Made by a program: the position numbers and the translations under genes. The notes beneath the pieces were generated by a model. That model did no database searches, had not been told where the DNA came from, and worked only from the letters and a program-made list of their open reading frames with translations. Positions 50,787 through 58,951 of a stretch of DNA of 64,000 bases are shown here, piece after piece; the stretch's first letter is position 1, and each line of letters begins with the position of its first letter. The stretch comes from JBFIHF01 sp964411125 (GTDB taxonomy: Bacteria; Myxococcota_A; Bradymonadia; Bradymonadales; Bradymonadaceae), in the NCBI GenBank assembly GCA_964411125.1, contig CAYPJU010000004.1:1-64000 (forward strand). The letters run 5' to 3'.

Positions 50787-52324
50787 GGCGCTCGACGTCG
50801 CGGGAGTCGAATGGTGAACGTCGTCCCGTTCCCCGGGGCGGAATCTACATGAAGGGTGCCGCCGTGCTCCTCCACGATCTGTTGGGTCATCGCGAGGCCC
50901 AGACCGGTGCCGCTCGACTTCGTGGTGAAGAACGGTTCGAAGATGCGCGCCTTCGCTTCCGCCGAGATCCCGGGGCCCTGATCGGCGACGCTGATTTCGA
51001 ACGTCTCGGCACCTCGCGCGGAGAGCCGCACCACGGAGTCCGCTGGTGACGCCTCGACGGCGTTTCGGACGAGGTTGAGGAGCGCCTGCCGGATCTGGTT
51101 CGCGTCGACCTGGACCAGGAGCTCTTCGTCGGGGAGTTCGACTTCGACCCCGACGCCGGCCTGGGACCACTCGTTGGCGTGGAAGTCGACGAGGTTCTGG
51201 AGGATGTCGTCGAGGTTCTCCTGCTCCAGTTTCGGGGACGGAAGACGGGCATACACGAGGTACTCCTCGGTGATGTCCCGCAGTCGGTCGACCTCGGCGA
51301 TGATCGTCTCGAGCAGCGCCGACACCTCTTCCTGGTCGGCTTCGGGGAGCGTCGCCGAGGTGATCTGCTCCATGAGCATTTCGGAGTTCAGGTTGATGCT
51401 CGAGAGCGGGTTCCGGAGCTCGTGGGTGATGAGCGAAGTCATACGGCCGATCGTCGCGAGTCGTTCCGATTTCAGGAGCTGGGCATGCTGATCCCGCAGT
51501 TCTTCGTCGCGCTCCTGCAGCCGAACGGCCATGGCGTTGAACTCGCCTCGGAGCTCTTCGATTTCGTCGCGAACACCGGTGGTGCGCGGCGTCTCGAGAG
51601 GCCGGTAGTCCCCCTCGCCGATACGCTTGGTCGCTTCGGTGAGGGCCGTGAGGCGGCGGATCGTGATGATGACGGCGATGAGCACGCCGATCGCGATGAA
51701 GAGGGCGACGCCGCTCGAGACGCTGAGAGCGTAGAGGCTAGAGCGCTCCACTCGCTTGGCTCGAGCGAGCCCGCGGTCGGTGGCGGCCTGCAGGTCGGCC
51801 CGGATCGCCGACAGGCGTTCATCGAGGGACCGCGCCTCCTCGCGCAGCTCGTTCTGCTTCGCGGCAATGTCGGGAGAGCCCGGCTCGCGGGCCGTGAGGA
51901 CGAGATCGGTGAAACTGGTCGACCGCTCGGCGAACGTCTCGACCCTGTTTCGGAGGGCGGAGATCTCGTCGGCCGCCCCGGTCAGCGTTCGCTGCTCCTC
52001 CCCGCCTTCGCCCGCGCGCGCCAGCGCTTCGGCGCGTTGAATCTTTTCGCGTAGCCGTTCAGGCATCGAGGGGCCGAGTCGGGTCACCTGCAGGGTTCGC
52101 CGCAGGACGAGCGGGTCCTTCTCGTTCAACACGAGGCTGAACGACTTCAGGTCCGTCTGGACGTCGGAGAGAAGCAGAGTGAGAGGGACGGCCGTCTGGT
52201 TGACCGTCTGAATCTGGGCGTAGGTAGCCTGCGTTCGATAGATGCCGAACATCAGCACGACCGTGAAAACCCCGATCACGGCCGCGAAAGCGATGAACAC
52301 TTTGGTGGCGATGCTGAGACGCAC
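50783..52324 (-). CDS. Membrane sensor histidine kinase
   Basis: The protein has two membrane helices at about 9-29 and 198-221 flanking a helical periplasmic region of about 170 residues, then a HAMP-like segment and a HisKA/HATPase core. The phosphoacceptor H-box is TSLITHELRNPLSSINL with His at about 301; N (NLVRNAVEA), G1 (DQGPGISAEAK), F (IFEPFFTTK) and G2 (GTGLGLAM) boxes follow. No response regulator is nearby, so it is an orphan. The start is uncertain: GTG at 52324 gives a standard first helix; the frame stays open to ATG at 52438 with 38 more residues. Confidence 0.86.
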   Translation of the reverse strand: MRLSIATKVFIAFAAVIGVFTVVLMFGIYRTQATYAQIQTVNQTAVPLTLLLSDVQTDLKSFSLVLNEKDPLVLRRTLQVTRLGPSMPERLREKIQRAEALARAGEGGEEQRTLTGAADEISALRNRVETFAERSTSFTDLVLTAREPGSPDIAAKQNELREEARSLDERLSAIRADLQAATDRGLARAKRVERSSLYALSVSSGVALFIAIGVLIAVIITIRRLTALTEATKRIGEGDYRPLETPRTTGVRDEIEELRGEFNAMAVRLQERDEELRDQHAQLLKSERLATIGRMTSLITHELRNPLSSINLNSEMLMEQITSATLPEADQEEVSALLETIIAEVDRLRDITEEYLVYARLPSPKLEQENLDDILQNLVDFHANEWSQAGVGVEVELPDEELLVQVDANQIRQALLNLVRNAVEASPADSVVRLSARGAETFEISVADQGPGISAEAKARIFEPFFTTKSSGTGLGLAMTQQIVEEHGGTLHVDSAPGNGTTFTIRLPRRRAP

Positions 52325-52695
52325 CGCGAGATCGTGACCCAGGAGCGGCGCAATGACAAGGAGCACCTTCGGGGTCAGGTCGCGGCCCGACGTGACGCGC
52401 TCTCGGGTTCGCAAAAACGTATCGCGGCCCACCTTCACAGCCCGGCGACATCGTCTGTACCGGATGTTTCGTCCCTCGCAGGGCGTGTACGGGGTATTTC
52501 GTCGGGGGCAGCGCGGGGTGGCCCAACGGGTTGGTTCTTGTGTCGGCTGAGGGAATGAGGACCGCGGATGAGGGCGCTTTTTTCTCGATATCTACCGGTG
52601 GCTAGTCGCGATTTCGCACGGAGAGTCGCCCCCCGGGCAGACCCGTGCCTCACAGGGAGGGCTGCCCTGAAATGATCTATCGAAATGTCGTGCGG
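52325..52695. other. Intergenic stretch between sensor kinase and transposase-like gene
   Basis: No supported gene. It may contain a 38-residue extension of the sensor kinase up to 52438 and presumably its promoter. A small stem, CAGGG 52653-52657 with CCCTG 52665-52669, has no T-tract on either side. Nothing else was recognised. Confidence 0.4.
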
Positions 52696-53916
52696 CTAAG
52701 GCCCGCCGCGGATGACGGCGTTGGCGTGCAGTCGCTGGCGAATCGTGCCGTAGGGGAACGAGACAGCGTAATCCTGGCCATTTCGCCATGCGTTCAGGCT
52801 TTCACGGTGTCTTGCGACGAAGTTTTTCGCGGCCTCGAGCATCCGCTTCACCCAATGGGAGGGACCTACGAACTTCGGCGGTTCTCTTCCATCGCTCTCC
52901 TCCCTCGTCGGGCGGTCGGGCGGCGATGTCCTGGGCGCGGCCGGTTCACATACCCCGTACTCCAGCTGCGCGGTGCGTTCTTGACCGCGGAAGGACCAGG
53001 GGTCGATGTTGGCGAGGCGGGCAGTGCCGAGGACGCGGGGGCCCGACTTCCGGCGCCGGGCGCGGAGGCGGGCTTCGGCGTCCGCGAGTAGCCTGGCGTA
53101 ATGGTTGCGGGCTTCGTTCAGCTTCTCGGACGAGATGAAAGGGGACCAGAACATCGGATGGTCGTCGGGGAGGTCGGGCCGTTGGCGGCGAAGTTCAGTC
53201 ACTTCGGCGATGGCGTCGTCGAGGTAGCGGGCCTGGGCGGGGGTGAGGGAGCCGCGCTCGCCGCAGAGGGCGAGCAGGGCGGGGGAGCTCTCGGTGTCCT
53301 CGACGGCGAGGACCTGGTCGAGCCAGTCGAGGGTCGGGAGCGACAGGAGGACGGCGTCGGCCGGGTGCCGTTTTGAGGCGAAGTCCGGGCGGCGGATCAG
53401 GCGGGCGGTGCCCCAGTCGCGGTGATCGACGCCAAAGCCGCCGTAGTGGGCTCGGTTGTCGGCGAAGCCGGCGGAGACGGGGCCGAGGAGCTGTTGGAGG
53501 AGCTCGGGTTCGATCGTGGGAGAGGGGGTCGTCGCCGCGCGCAGAGTCGGGCTGTGACCGTCGGAGACGGGCGGGTCGATGACCTCGCCGGGCTTCCAGA
53601 GTGCGTTTCCGTAGTTGTCGATGCGCCGGTTGTGCAGTCGTGCGAATCGCATGTGGAGCCGCTGATGGAAGACCGAGCGGTTGCCCTGAGGGCACGACAT
53701 CAGCCCCCGACGAAGAGAGGGATACCACGTCTCGACGTGAACGATCTGACGCGCTTCTTCGCACGCCGCGGCGAACGCGAACGCGGCAGCTTCGAGGGCC
53801 TCGGGGGTGGGGGTGAGAAAATTGTAGTCGTACAGGGTATGCCGTTCGCTGCGATACGATTCGCCGGGAAAGTTGGCCTTCGGATTGTGGATTGAAGGCA
53901 TCGTCGGATCGAACAT
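52696..53916 (-). CDS. Protein resembling a degenerate IS200-like (HUH) transposase
   Basis: The 406-residue protein has a feature set that recalls IS200-like/REP-associated transposases found in many deltaproteobacteria: a QGNRSVFHQRLHMRFARLHNRRI stretch aligned by eye with the helix after the HUH motif, and a C-terminal end FPYGTIRQRLHANA like the common FPxGTyxmR tail. The His-x-His pair expected before the helix is absent; the position reads YPSLRRGLMSC. So if the relation is right, it has lost the nuclease centre. The middle (about 130-330) is a variable alpha-helical insert. GAGG lies 8 nt before the ATG. It is a stand-alone gene with hairpins upstream. The relationship is a hypothesis. 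Confidence 0.5.
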   Translation of the reverse strand: MFDPTMPSIHNPKANFPGESYRSERHTLYDYNFLTPTPEALEAAAFAFAAACEEARQIVHVETWYPSLRRGLMSCPQGNRSVFHQRLHMRFARLHNRRIDNYGNALWKPGEVIDPPVSDGHSPTLRAATTPSPTIEPELLQQLLGPVSAGFADNRAHYGGFGVDHRDWGTARLIRRPDFASKRHPADAVLLSLPTLDWLDQVLAVEDTESSPALLALCGERGSLTPAQARYLDDAIAEVTELRRQRPDLPDDHPMFWSPFISSEKLNEARNHYARLLADAEARLRARRRKSGPRVLGTARLANIDPWSFRGQERTAQLEYGVCEPAAPRTSPPDRPTREESDGREPPKFVGPSHWVKRMLEAAKNFVARHRESLNAWRNGQDYAVSFPYGTIRQRLHANAVIRGGP

Positions 53917-53929
53917 GGGAAACCTCGCG

Positions 53930-54024
53930 GTCGGGGACGGGGCATTCCGTCCCGACGTTTTCGGCCGTGGCCGACGAGCGTTGCGAAGTTTCTTTCTGAA
54001 TGGGCCGTCCGCCAGAATTGGCGG
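53930..54024. repeat. Cluster of short palindromes upstream of the transposase-like gene
   Basis: Three inverted repeats lie within 95 bp: GTCGGGGACGG 53930-53940 with CCGTCCCGAC 53947-53956 (one bulged base), TCGGCC 53961-53966 with GGCCGA 53969-53974, and CCGCCA 54009-54014 with TGGCGG 54019-54024 (4-nt loop). None has a T-tract. They lie between the minus-strand transposase-like gene and the SPFH gene. Confidence 0.6.
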
Positions 54025-54071
54025 GGGCCTCCGCTAATCCGCGGTGGGGGGGGGCTCGGGACTTCCCGCCG

Positions 54072-54758
54072 TCAGGCGTCGACGAACGTCGTGTCGGATT
54101 TCGAGTCGAGGACGATGACCTTTCCGCCCGCGCCCATGTCGGAGATCATCTGCAGTCGCAGCAGCTCCCGCGCGAAGGGAGAGTCGTCGAGGATGGTCGA
54201 AACGTTCGCGAGCTGCTTCGCCACGTCGAGCTGGTTCCGAGCGCGCTCGAGGTTGGCAGCGTTCTCGCGCTTCACGGCTTCTTCACGCATCAACAAACGC
54301 TTGAGTTCTTCGGACATCGACGGGTCTCCGATGGCGATCTGGAAGCCCCCGAGTCCCCACCCGTTGGTCTTCGAGAGGTCGTGGAGTTCTTGCTCGGCCG
54401 ACGAAGCGATCTGCGTTTTGTACTGCGCGAGCTCGTCGATGCTGTAGGAGTTGGCGGCCCCCGAAACCACCGAGATCACACTCATCCGAAGCGTCGCGAA
54501 CGGGTTCTCGAGGTTGACGACGGCGTCCGTCGTGTTCGTCACTCGGGCCGTGTAGCCGACCTTGATGGACGTCGGCGTGCCGCCCTTGGTGATGACGTCG
54601 ATGTCCACCTCTTCAGTTCGAAGGGCGCTCGACACCAGCACGACGTTCGAGATCAACGGCGACACCCAGTGGACGCCGGGGTCGAGAATGCGTCCCGGCT
54701 TGCCGAGCGTGAAAACCTGCCCGCGGTACGGGGCTCTGATGATTCGCAAACCGAACAT
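54072..54758 (-). CDS. SPFH/Band 7-domain protein
   Basis: The 228-residue protein is an SPFH (stomatin/prohibitin/flotillin/HflKC) family member: RGQVFTLGKPGRILDPGVHW is the usual N-terminal strand pair, followed by LRTEEVDIDVITKGGTPTSIKVGYTARVTN and a C-terminal helix with EEAVKRENAANLERARNQL. Family members form ring assemblies on membranes. There is no membrane helix or long coiled coil, so it is a minimal form. The first residues FGLRIIRAPYR could be an amphipathic anchor. It is divergent from the PEGA gene across 246 bp. Confidence 0.85.
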   Translation of the reverse strand: MFGLRIIRAPYRGQVFTLGKPGRILDPGVHWVSPLISNVVLVSSALRTEEVDIDVITKGGTPTSIKVGYTARVTNTTDAVVNLENPFATLRMSVISVVSGAANSYSIDELAQYKTQIASSAEQELHDLSKTNGWGLGGFQIAIGDPSMSEELKRLLMREEAVKRENAANLERARNQLDVAKQLANVSTILDDSPFARELLRLQMISDMGAGGKVIVLDSKSDTTFVDA

Positions 54759-55004
54759 GGTGTTCCTCCGGGGCTGAGAGCGTCTCGGGTGACGAAGGGA
54801 GAGTCTATCTCAGCCGTGGGACGGCGGAAGTTTTAGGAGGGGCGTGGACGCTGACGATGGGGCGAGGGCAACGCAGTCGGCCCCGAGGTGGTCCGCCCGA
54901 GCGTTGCCGCGCTGATTGGCGGAACGTTACATTCTATGCTACAGACGCGGGCTTCGGGGCTTCTTGGGCTCCGTTCGACGAAAATAGCCAACGTGGTTTG
55001 ATTC

Positions 55005-56438
55005 ATGACTTTCTCAACTCCACGGCGGGGGCTCGATTCACGAGGGCCGGCCCGTCTCCTCTTCGTCCTGATGTTTCTGGCATCGACGCTCGTTTCGGTG
55101 AGCGTCAGCGCCCAGAACAACGCTCCGAAAATGTTCGTCCTGCCGACGCAGAGTGTCCGAGACTCGGTGACGTCGATCGTCCCCGAGCGCATCGGAGAGC
55201 TGCTGCGCGAGCAGGTCGAGCGCGACAATCGCGTGGACCTCTTGCCGGGTTACGGTGACATCCAGGAGCAGTTGGGTGGCTCCACGACGTCGATGGCGAA
55301 GGCAGAGTCGCTCTACACCTCGGGCATCGGGCTCCTCACGGCCGGGAAAGACAAAGAGGCTTCGGAGAACTTCCAGCGCGCCGTCGAGCTGATGGAGACG
55401 AACCTCGCCGAGGTCACCGACTACGACATTCTCTCGGACGCGATCGCCAACCTGGCGGTGGCCTACTTCAACAGCGGCTTCGACCTGGACGCGCGGAAGC
55501 GAATGCAGCAGTTCGCGCACCTGAAGCCGAACCAGAAGCTCGATCCGGAACGATTCCCCAAAGAGCTTCGTGAGATCTATGCAGAAGAAGCCGAAAAGGT
55601 GAAGTCGGCGAAGCCGGGCAAGCTGACGATCAAGGCTCCCAAAGGCGCGTTGGTGTACATCGACGGCGTCGAGAAGGGTGAAGCGCCTGCGACTGTCGAC
55701 GACGTGGGCTTCGGGCACCACTACCTCGTCGTCCGCACGGCGGACGGCAAGGCGTACGCCGAGCAGATTCGCGTTCGTGGGCGCGGAAAGAAGCAGGCGT
55801 TCGAAGCGGACCTGACGCAGTCCGCGACCGCAGCGGCAGGAGGGGGTGTTCCCGCTTACTACACCGACCTCCTCGACCGGGTGAAGAGCGGGGAGTTCAG
55901 TGACGAAGGGCTCGCTCCGTATCTGGAAGAGCTGACGAAACAGACGAACGCGGCGTTGGTGGGGTGGGTCGTGATGTACAAGAAGCCGGCCGGCGGAGGC
56001 TATGTCGCCGCTCCCTTCGCCTACCGGGCGAAAGACGGGCGGGTGGTGCAGGGGGAAGACGTGACGTTCAACATCGAGCTCTCGAATCTCCTCGTCGGTG
56101 TCTCGGATCTGTCGAAACGGGTCGTCGACCTCGCCGTCGACATGCCGGACGACAAGGTCGTACAGACTGTGACCCTCGGGGGGCCGCCGCCGGAAGTCGC
56201 GACGACGACGTCGACTTCGACCTCCTCCTCGACGACGGGGACGGCGAGCACGGGGAACACCTCCGGGGACGTCGTGGCCTCGGACACGAACCCGGGGCGT
56301 TCGGGTTCGACCTGGAAGTACGTCGCGATCGCCGCCGGCGGAGTGCTCGCCGTCGGCCTGGTCGCTGGCGGTATCTATCTGCTGACGAGCGGTGAGGGGC
56401 CTGCGGCGCCCGGATTCAACGCGGAGGTGACCTGGTGA
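55005..56438 (+). CDS. Exported PEGA-domain protein
   Basis: The 477-residue protein opens with a signal sequence (LLFVLMFLASTLVSVSVSAQ), followed by an alpha-helical, TPR-like region (about 90-200; ENFQRAVELMETN, IANLAVAYFNSG), a PEGA domain at about 205-270 (GKLTIKAPKGALVYIDGVEKG) and a Thr/Ser-rich linker. A hydrophobic segment near the end (VAIAAGGVLAVGLVAGGIYLL) could anchor it. PEGA domains are common in secreted or S-layer-linked proteins. Its stop overlaps the next gene's GTG by 4 bp. The ATG at 55005 gives a long n-region; an internal start cannot be excluded. Confidence 0.82.
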   Translation: MTFSTPRRGLDSRGPARLLFVLMFLASTLVSVSVSAQNNAPKMFVLPTQSVRDSVTSIVPERIGELLREQVERDNRVDLLPGYGDIQEQLGGSTTSMAKAESLYTSGIGLLTAGKDKEASENFQRAVELMETNLAEVTDYDILSDAIANLAVAYFNSGFDLDARKRMQQFAHLKPNQKLDPERFPKELREIYAEEAEKVKSAKPGKLTIKAPKGALVYIDGVEKGEAPATVDDVGFGHHYLVVRTADGKAYAEQIRVRGRGKKQAFEADLTQSATAAAGGGVPAYYTDLLDRVKSGEFSDEGLAPYLEELTKQTNAALVGWVVMYKKPAGGGYVAAPFAYRAKDGRVVQGEDVTFNIELSNLLVGVSDLSKRVVDLAVDMPDDKVVQTVTLGGPPPEVATTTSTSTSSSTTGTASTGNTSGDVVASDTNPGRSGSTWKYVAIAAGGVLAVGLVAGGIYLLTSGEGPAAPGFNAEVTW

Positions 56439-58156
56439 AACGCTCTGCATTCATGATGTTGTTGTTCGCTTCGGCCTGCTCCGGTGATCCGGCGGCCGCT
56501 CCCACGATCACGGCCGACGTCTTCAGTTGGTCGAACTCGATGTTCAACACGGGGCTCCCGGTGTTGGATGCGGCGACGGACGTTCGCGTGAAGATCACCG
56601 AGCCGCTGAGCCGGACGGTCGTCGAGGAAGACACCTACGGGATCGACGATTCGTCGGCGAACCTTTCGGAGATCCCCTTCGGCGAGGATCTCCGCATCGA
56701 TTTCGAAGTGCTGGACGCCACGGGCTCCATCCTGGCCAGCGGTGCGACGCCGACGTTCGATTTCGAAGAGGACGATCAGCTCCGCAGCTACCGGCTTCAG
56801 ATATCGCCGGTCTCCACGTTCGCTCCCGTGGCGAGTGTGGTGGTGGACCGCAACACGAAAGAGCGAAAGTTCGCGTGGTCGCGGTTCGACTACCGCGCGA
56901 CCGACGCCTCGTGGCTCGGACGAACGGGGCACGCGACCGCGGAGACGTCGGAAGGGAAGATCCTCATCGTCGGCGGCGGTGACCCGGTTCCCGGCAGCGG
57001 CAGTCCGGCGGAGCTCCCGGAGTTTCGTGGCGTCTACGACGACATTCAGGTGTTCGACCCGAGCACGGGCTACTTCACGGATCTCGCGTACGACGACGAG
57101 GAAGGGCGTCCTCTCGAGGCGGGCAAGGACCGGCTCTTCGAGCCGGTGGTGCACCACACCCTGACCTCGCTCGGCAACGACCGATTCCTGGTCGTTGGCG
57201 GGTTCACGCCGAGGTCGGACGTGATGCGTCCGGTGAACACGATCCAGGTGATCGATCTCACGCAGCCGAAAGGTTCGCGCGTGACGCGTCTGACGGACGC
57301 GGACGGCAGCTCGCTCGTGTTGCAGAAGGCACGTGGCTGGCACACCGCGACGTACCGGAAGTCGGACAAGCACGTGATCGTGGCAGGGGGCATCGGGCCG
57401 CAGGGTAACACCGACGTGCTCGGAACGTTCGAGATGATCGACCTCGCCGCCAACAAGGTCTACGGAGACACGTTCGCTCTCGCCGCGGCACGAGCGCAGC
57501 ACTCCGCGGTCGTCATGGCCGACGGAAGTTCGGTGTGGCTCATCGGTGGACGCGACGGGAGCGGCGCGGTGCGCAGCACCGAGGTCGTGAAGCTGATGGC
57601 CGGTGGAACGACCGAGTCGGCGGCGGAGTCGGACATGAAGACGGGACGGTACGAACTCGGCGCCGTACGCGTCTCGCCGGGAGGCGGCGAGCTGGTGCTC
57701 GTGGCCGGTGGTTTCACCGACCTGGACGGGACGCCGACCAACACGTTCGAGATCAGCAAGATCGGCCGTGGAAGCTTCGAGTCGGGCAGCACCTGGACGC
57801 TCACGGCCGCTCGCGGCGGCCCGCAGATTCTCGAGCTACCGCAGACCCAGAACCTCGTCGTGATCGGCGGCTTGGGCGCCGAAGGGGAGCCTGTCGCGAC
57901 GGCTGATCGCCTGGTCTTCACGGAGTTGACGGCGGTGCCGCCGTACGACGTGGAGGCATCGGAGCCTTCGTTCACGCCTCGCTACGGCGCGTCGGCGAAT
58001 CTCATCAGCACCGGACAGATTTTGCTCGTCGGTGGTGAAGGAGAGGTCGAGGGGAGTGACGCGGCGCTCGACAGCGCAGATATCTACAACCCGCTCGATC
58101 CCGTCGGTGGCATCGACTCGGGAGACGGAGTCGTGATCGTCACCACCGATGAATGA
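56435..58156 (+). CDS. Kelch-type propeller lipoprotein, coupled to the PEGA gene
   Basis: The 573-residue lipoprotein (signal MMLLFASAC) has an N-terminal beta-sandwich-like region (about 25-140) and seven kelch-like blades: GHATAETSEGKILIVGG, HTLTSLGNDRFLVVGG, WHTATYRKSDKHVIVAGG, QHSAVVMADGSSVWLIGG, LVLVAGG, LVVIGG and ASANLISTGQILLVGG, giving a closed propeller. It resembles the lipoprotein at 34126 in architecture but is not its neighbour. The GTG start overlaps the PEGA gene's stop by 4 bp, so the two surface proteins are probably made together and may interact. Confidence 0.85.
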   Translation: MKRSAFMMLLFASACSGDPAAAPTITADVFSWSNSMFNTGLPVLDAATDVRVKITEPLSRTVVEEDTYGIDDSSANLSEIPFGEDLRIDFEVLDATGSILASGATPTFDFEEDDQLRSYRLQISPVSTFAPVASVVVDRNTKERKFAWSRFDYRATDASWLGRTGHATAETSEGKILIVGGGDPVPGSGSPAELPEFRGVYDDIQVFDPSTGYFTDLAYDDEEGRPLEAGKDRLFEPVVHHTLTSLGNDRFLVVGGFTPRSDVMRPVNTIQVIDLTQPKGSRVTRLTDADGSSLVLQKARGWHTATYRKSDKHVIVAGGIGPQGNTDVLGTFEMIDLAANKVYGDTFALAAARAQHSAVVMADGSSVWLIGGRDGSGAVRSTEVVKLMAGGTTESAAESDMKTGRYELGAVRVSPGGGELVLVAGGFTDLDGTPTNTFEISKIGRGSFESGSTWTLTAARGGPQILELPQTQNLVVIGGLGAEGEPVATADRLVFTELTAVPPYDVEASEPSFTPRYGASANLISTGQILLVGGEGEVEGSDAALDSADIYNPLDPVGGIDSGDGVVIVTTDE

Positions 58157-58193
58157 CGGCGCGTCGGGCGCCACGAACCCCGGGACGGGGAGC

Positions 58194-58222
58194 TTGACTC
58201 CATCCGATCCCGGTACTACAAA
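58194..58222 (+). promoter_or_regulatory. Probable sigma70 promoter of two small genes
   Basis: TTGACT (-35, 58194-58199), a 17-bp spacer and TACAAA (-10, 58217-58222). The predicted leader is about 30 nt, with GAGGA before the ATG at 58259. Confidence 0.55.
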
Positions 58223-58258
58223 CCGCACCTTCGTTCGAAACGATTGAGGAAACGAAAA

Positions 58259-58441
58259 ATGGCTGAAGAAACGACGACGGAAGAGAAGGCGGAAGCGCCG
58301 AAGAAAGACGAGCAGAAGATCATGTGCTTCGTGTCGAAGCAGATGGTCCCTCTCAACGAGACGGTCGAAGTGGAGTACGCGCCGGGTAAGAAGGTCCGCG
58401 TCGTGCCTCGCTACGTGAAGTACGATCAGGACGCTTCCTGA
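58259..58441 (+). CDS. Small conserved-type protein, 60 residues
   Basis: This short product (MAEETTTEEKAEAPKKDEQK...) has an acidic/Lys-rich N-terminal third and a compact basic end (VEVEYAPGKKVRVVPRYVKYDQ) with a single Cys in IMCFVSKQMVPL. A GAGGA ribosome site 8 nt before the ATG and a good promoter upstream support it. The function is unknown. Its stop overlaps the start of the next small gene, as in the CTGA overlap described there. Confidence 0.75.
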   Translation: MAEETTTEEKAEAPKKDEQKIMCFVSKQMVPLNETVEVEYAPGKKVRVVPRYVKYDQDAS

Positions 58442-58656
58442 CCGAGCTGGCCCCCCTCCGCGAAGCGATCGAGGCAGGCGATTATCGCTCGGCCCATCGC
58501 ATCTCCGCACATATTGCCGAAGACGACCTCGTCGACGAGGAGCGCGAAGAGCTCGCTCGTCTTCGTGCGTTGATCGGATCTGATCGCCTGGCCACCGTGA
58601 TCTCGGTGGTTCTGGCGATTTTTTTGATTTTTGTGTCGATCGCCCTGATCCACTGA
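58438..58656 (+). CDS. Small tail-anchored membrane protein with CTG start
   Basis: This 72-residue frame has no ATG, GTG or TTG start between an upstream stop at 58387 and the body of the protein; the best start is CTG at 58438, overlapping the preceding stop (CTGA). The product (LTELAPLREAIEAGDYRSAH...) is soluble and helical for about 50 residues and ends in a hydrophobic helix (VISVVLAIFLIFVSIALIH), so it should be a C-terminally anchored membrane protein. Composition and frame quality argue for a real gene, but the start codon is a weak point; a sequencing-level shift is an alternative. Confidence 0.6.
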   Translation: MTELAPLREAIEAGDYRSAHRISAHIAEDDLVDEEREELARLRALIGSDRLATVISVVLAIFLIFVSIALIH

Positions 58657-58809
58657 CTCCCACTTCGATCCACCGGATCCTCCACTTTGCCCCACGGCCG
58701 GGCAAGTTTCGGAGGGAACCGGCGTAAACACTGCCGATCCGGGCAGTTTGGGTGACTCCTGCGGGCAGCGCATTCTGCGCCGCAATGCGGGAGTTTGTCC
58801 GTTTGTTTC
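58657..58809. other. Intergenic stretch with two small stems before the division cluster
   Basis: No gene. It contains GATCC-ACC-GGATC in the first 25 bases and ACTGCC-N6-GGCAGT around 58730-58747; neither has a T-tract, so neither is a standard terminator. The division-cluster promoter starts at 58810. Confidence 0.45.
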
Positions 58810-58837
58810 TTGACGCTCCCGTCGAGTGGGATCTAAG
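58810..58837 (+). promoter_or_regulatory. Sigma70 promoter of the division cluster
   Basis: TTGACG (-35, 58810-58815), a 16-bp spacer and TCTAAG (-10, 58832-58837). It is followed after about 115 nt by the mraZ ATG. It is the only good promoter seen before the cluster and is flanked by MraZ-box-like repeats. Confidence 0.55.
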
Positions 58838-58853
58838 GTGGCAGCGAGTGGGA
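58826..58853 (+). promoter_or_regulatory. MraZ-box-like direct repeats
   Basis: GTGGGA at 58826, GTGGCA at 58838 and GTGGGA at 58848 are direct repeats of the type MraZ proteins bind. Spacing is 12 and 10 bp, compared with a strict 10-bp period in the best studied boxes. They overlap and follow the -10 hexamer, so binding would block transcription: autoregulation by MraZ is the simple reading. Confidence 0.5.
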
Positions 58854-58951
58854 CGAATTCCCATAAGCGGCTCAGGGAAGAGCAGCGTCAGGAAGAGCCA
58901 CGGAGGCAAATACTCGGCAGGTGTCGAGTCTGTGTGAGGCGGCAAGCGAGT

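Noticed and set aside
52434..52438. ATG at 52438 as start of the sensor kinase
   Set aside because: It adds 38 residues with low hydrophobic order before the first membrane helix; kept only as an alternative to GTG 52324.
54900..54960. Sigma70 promoter for the PEGA gene
   Set aside because: TATGCT is present, but the nearest -35-like TTGGCG is only 13 bp away; not good enough to list.
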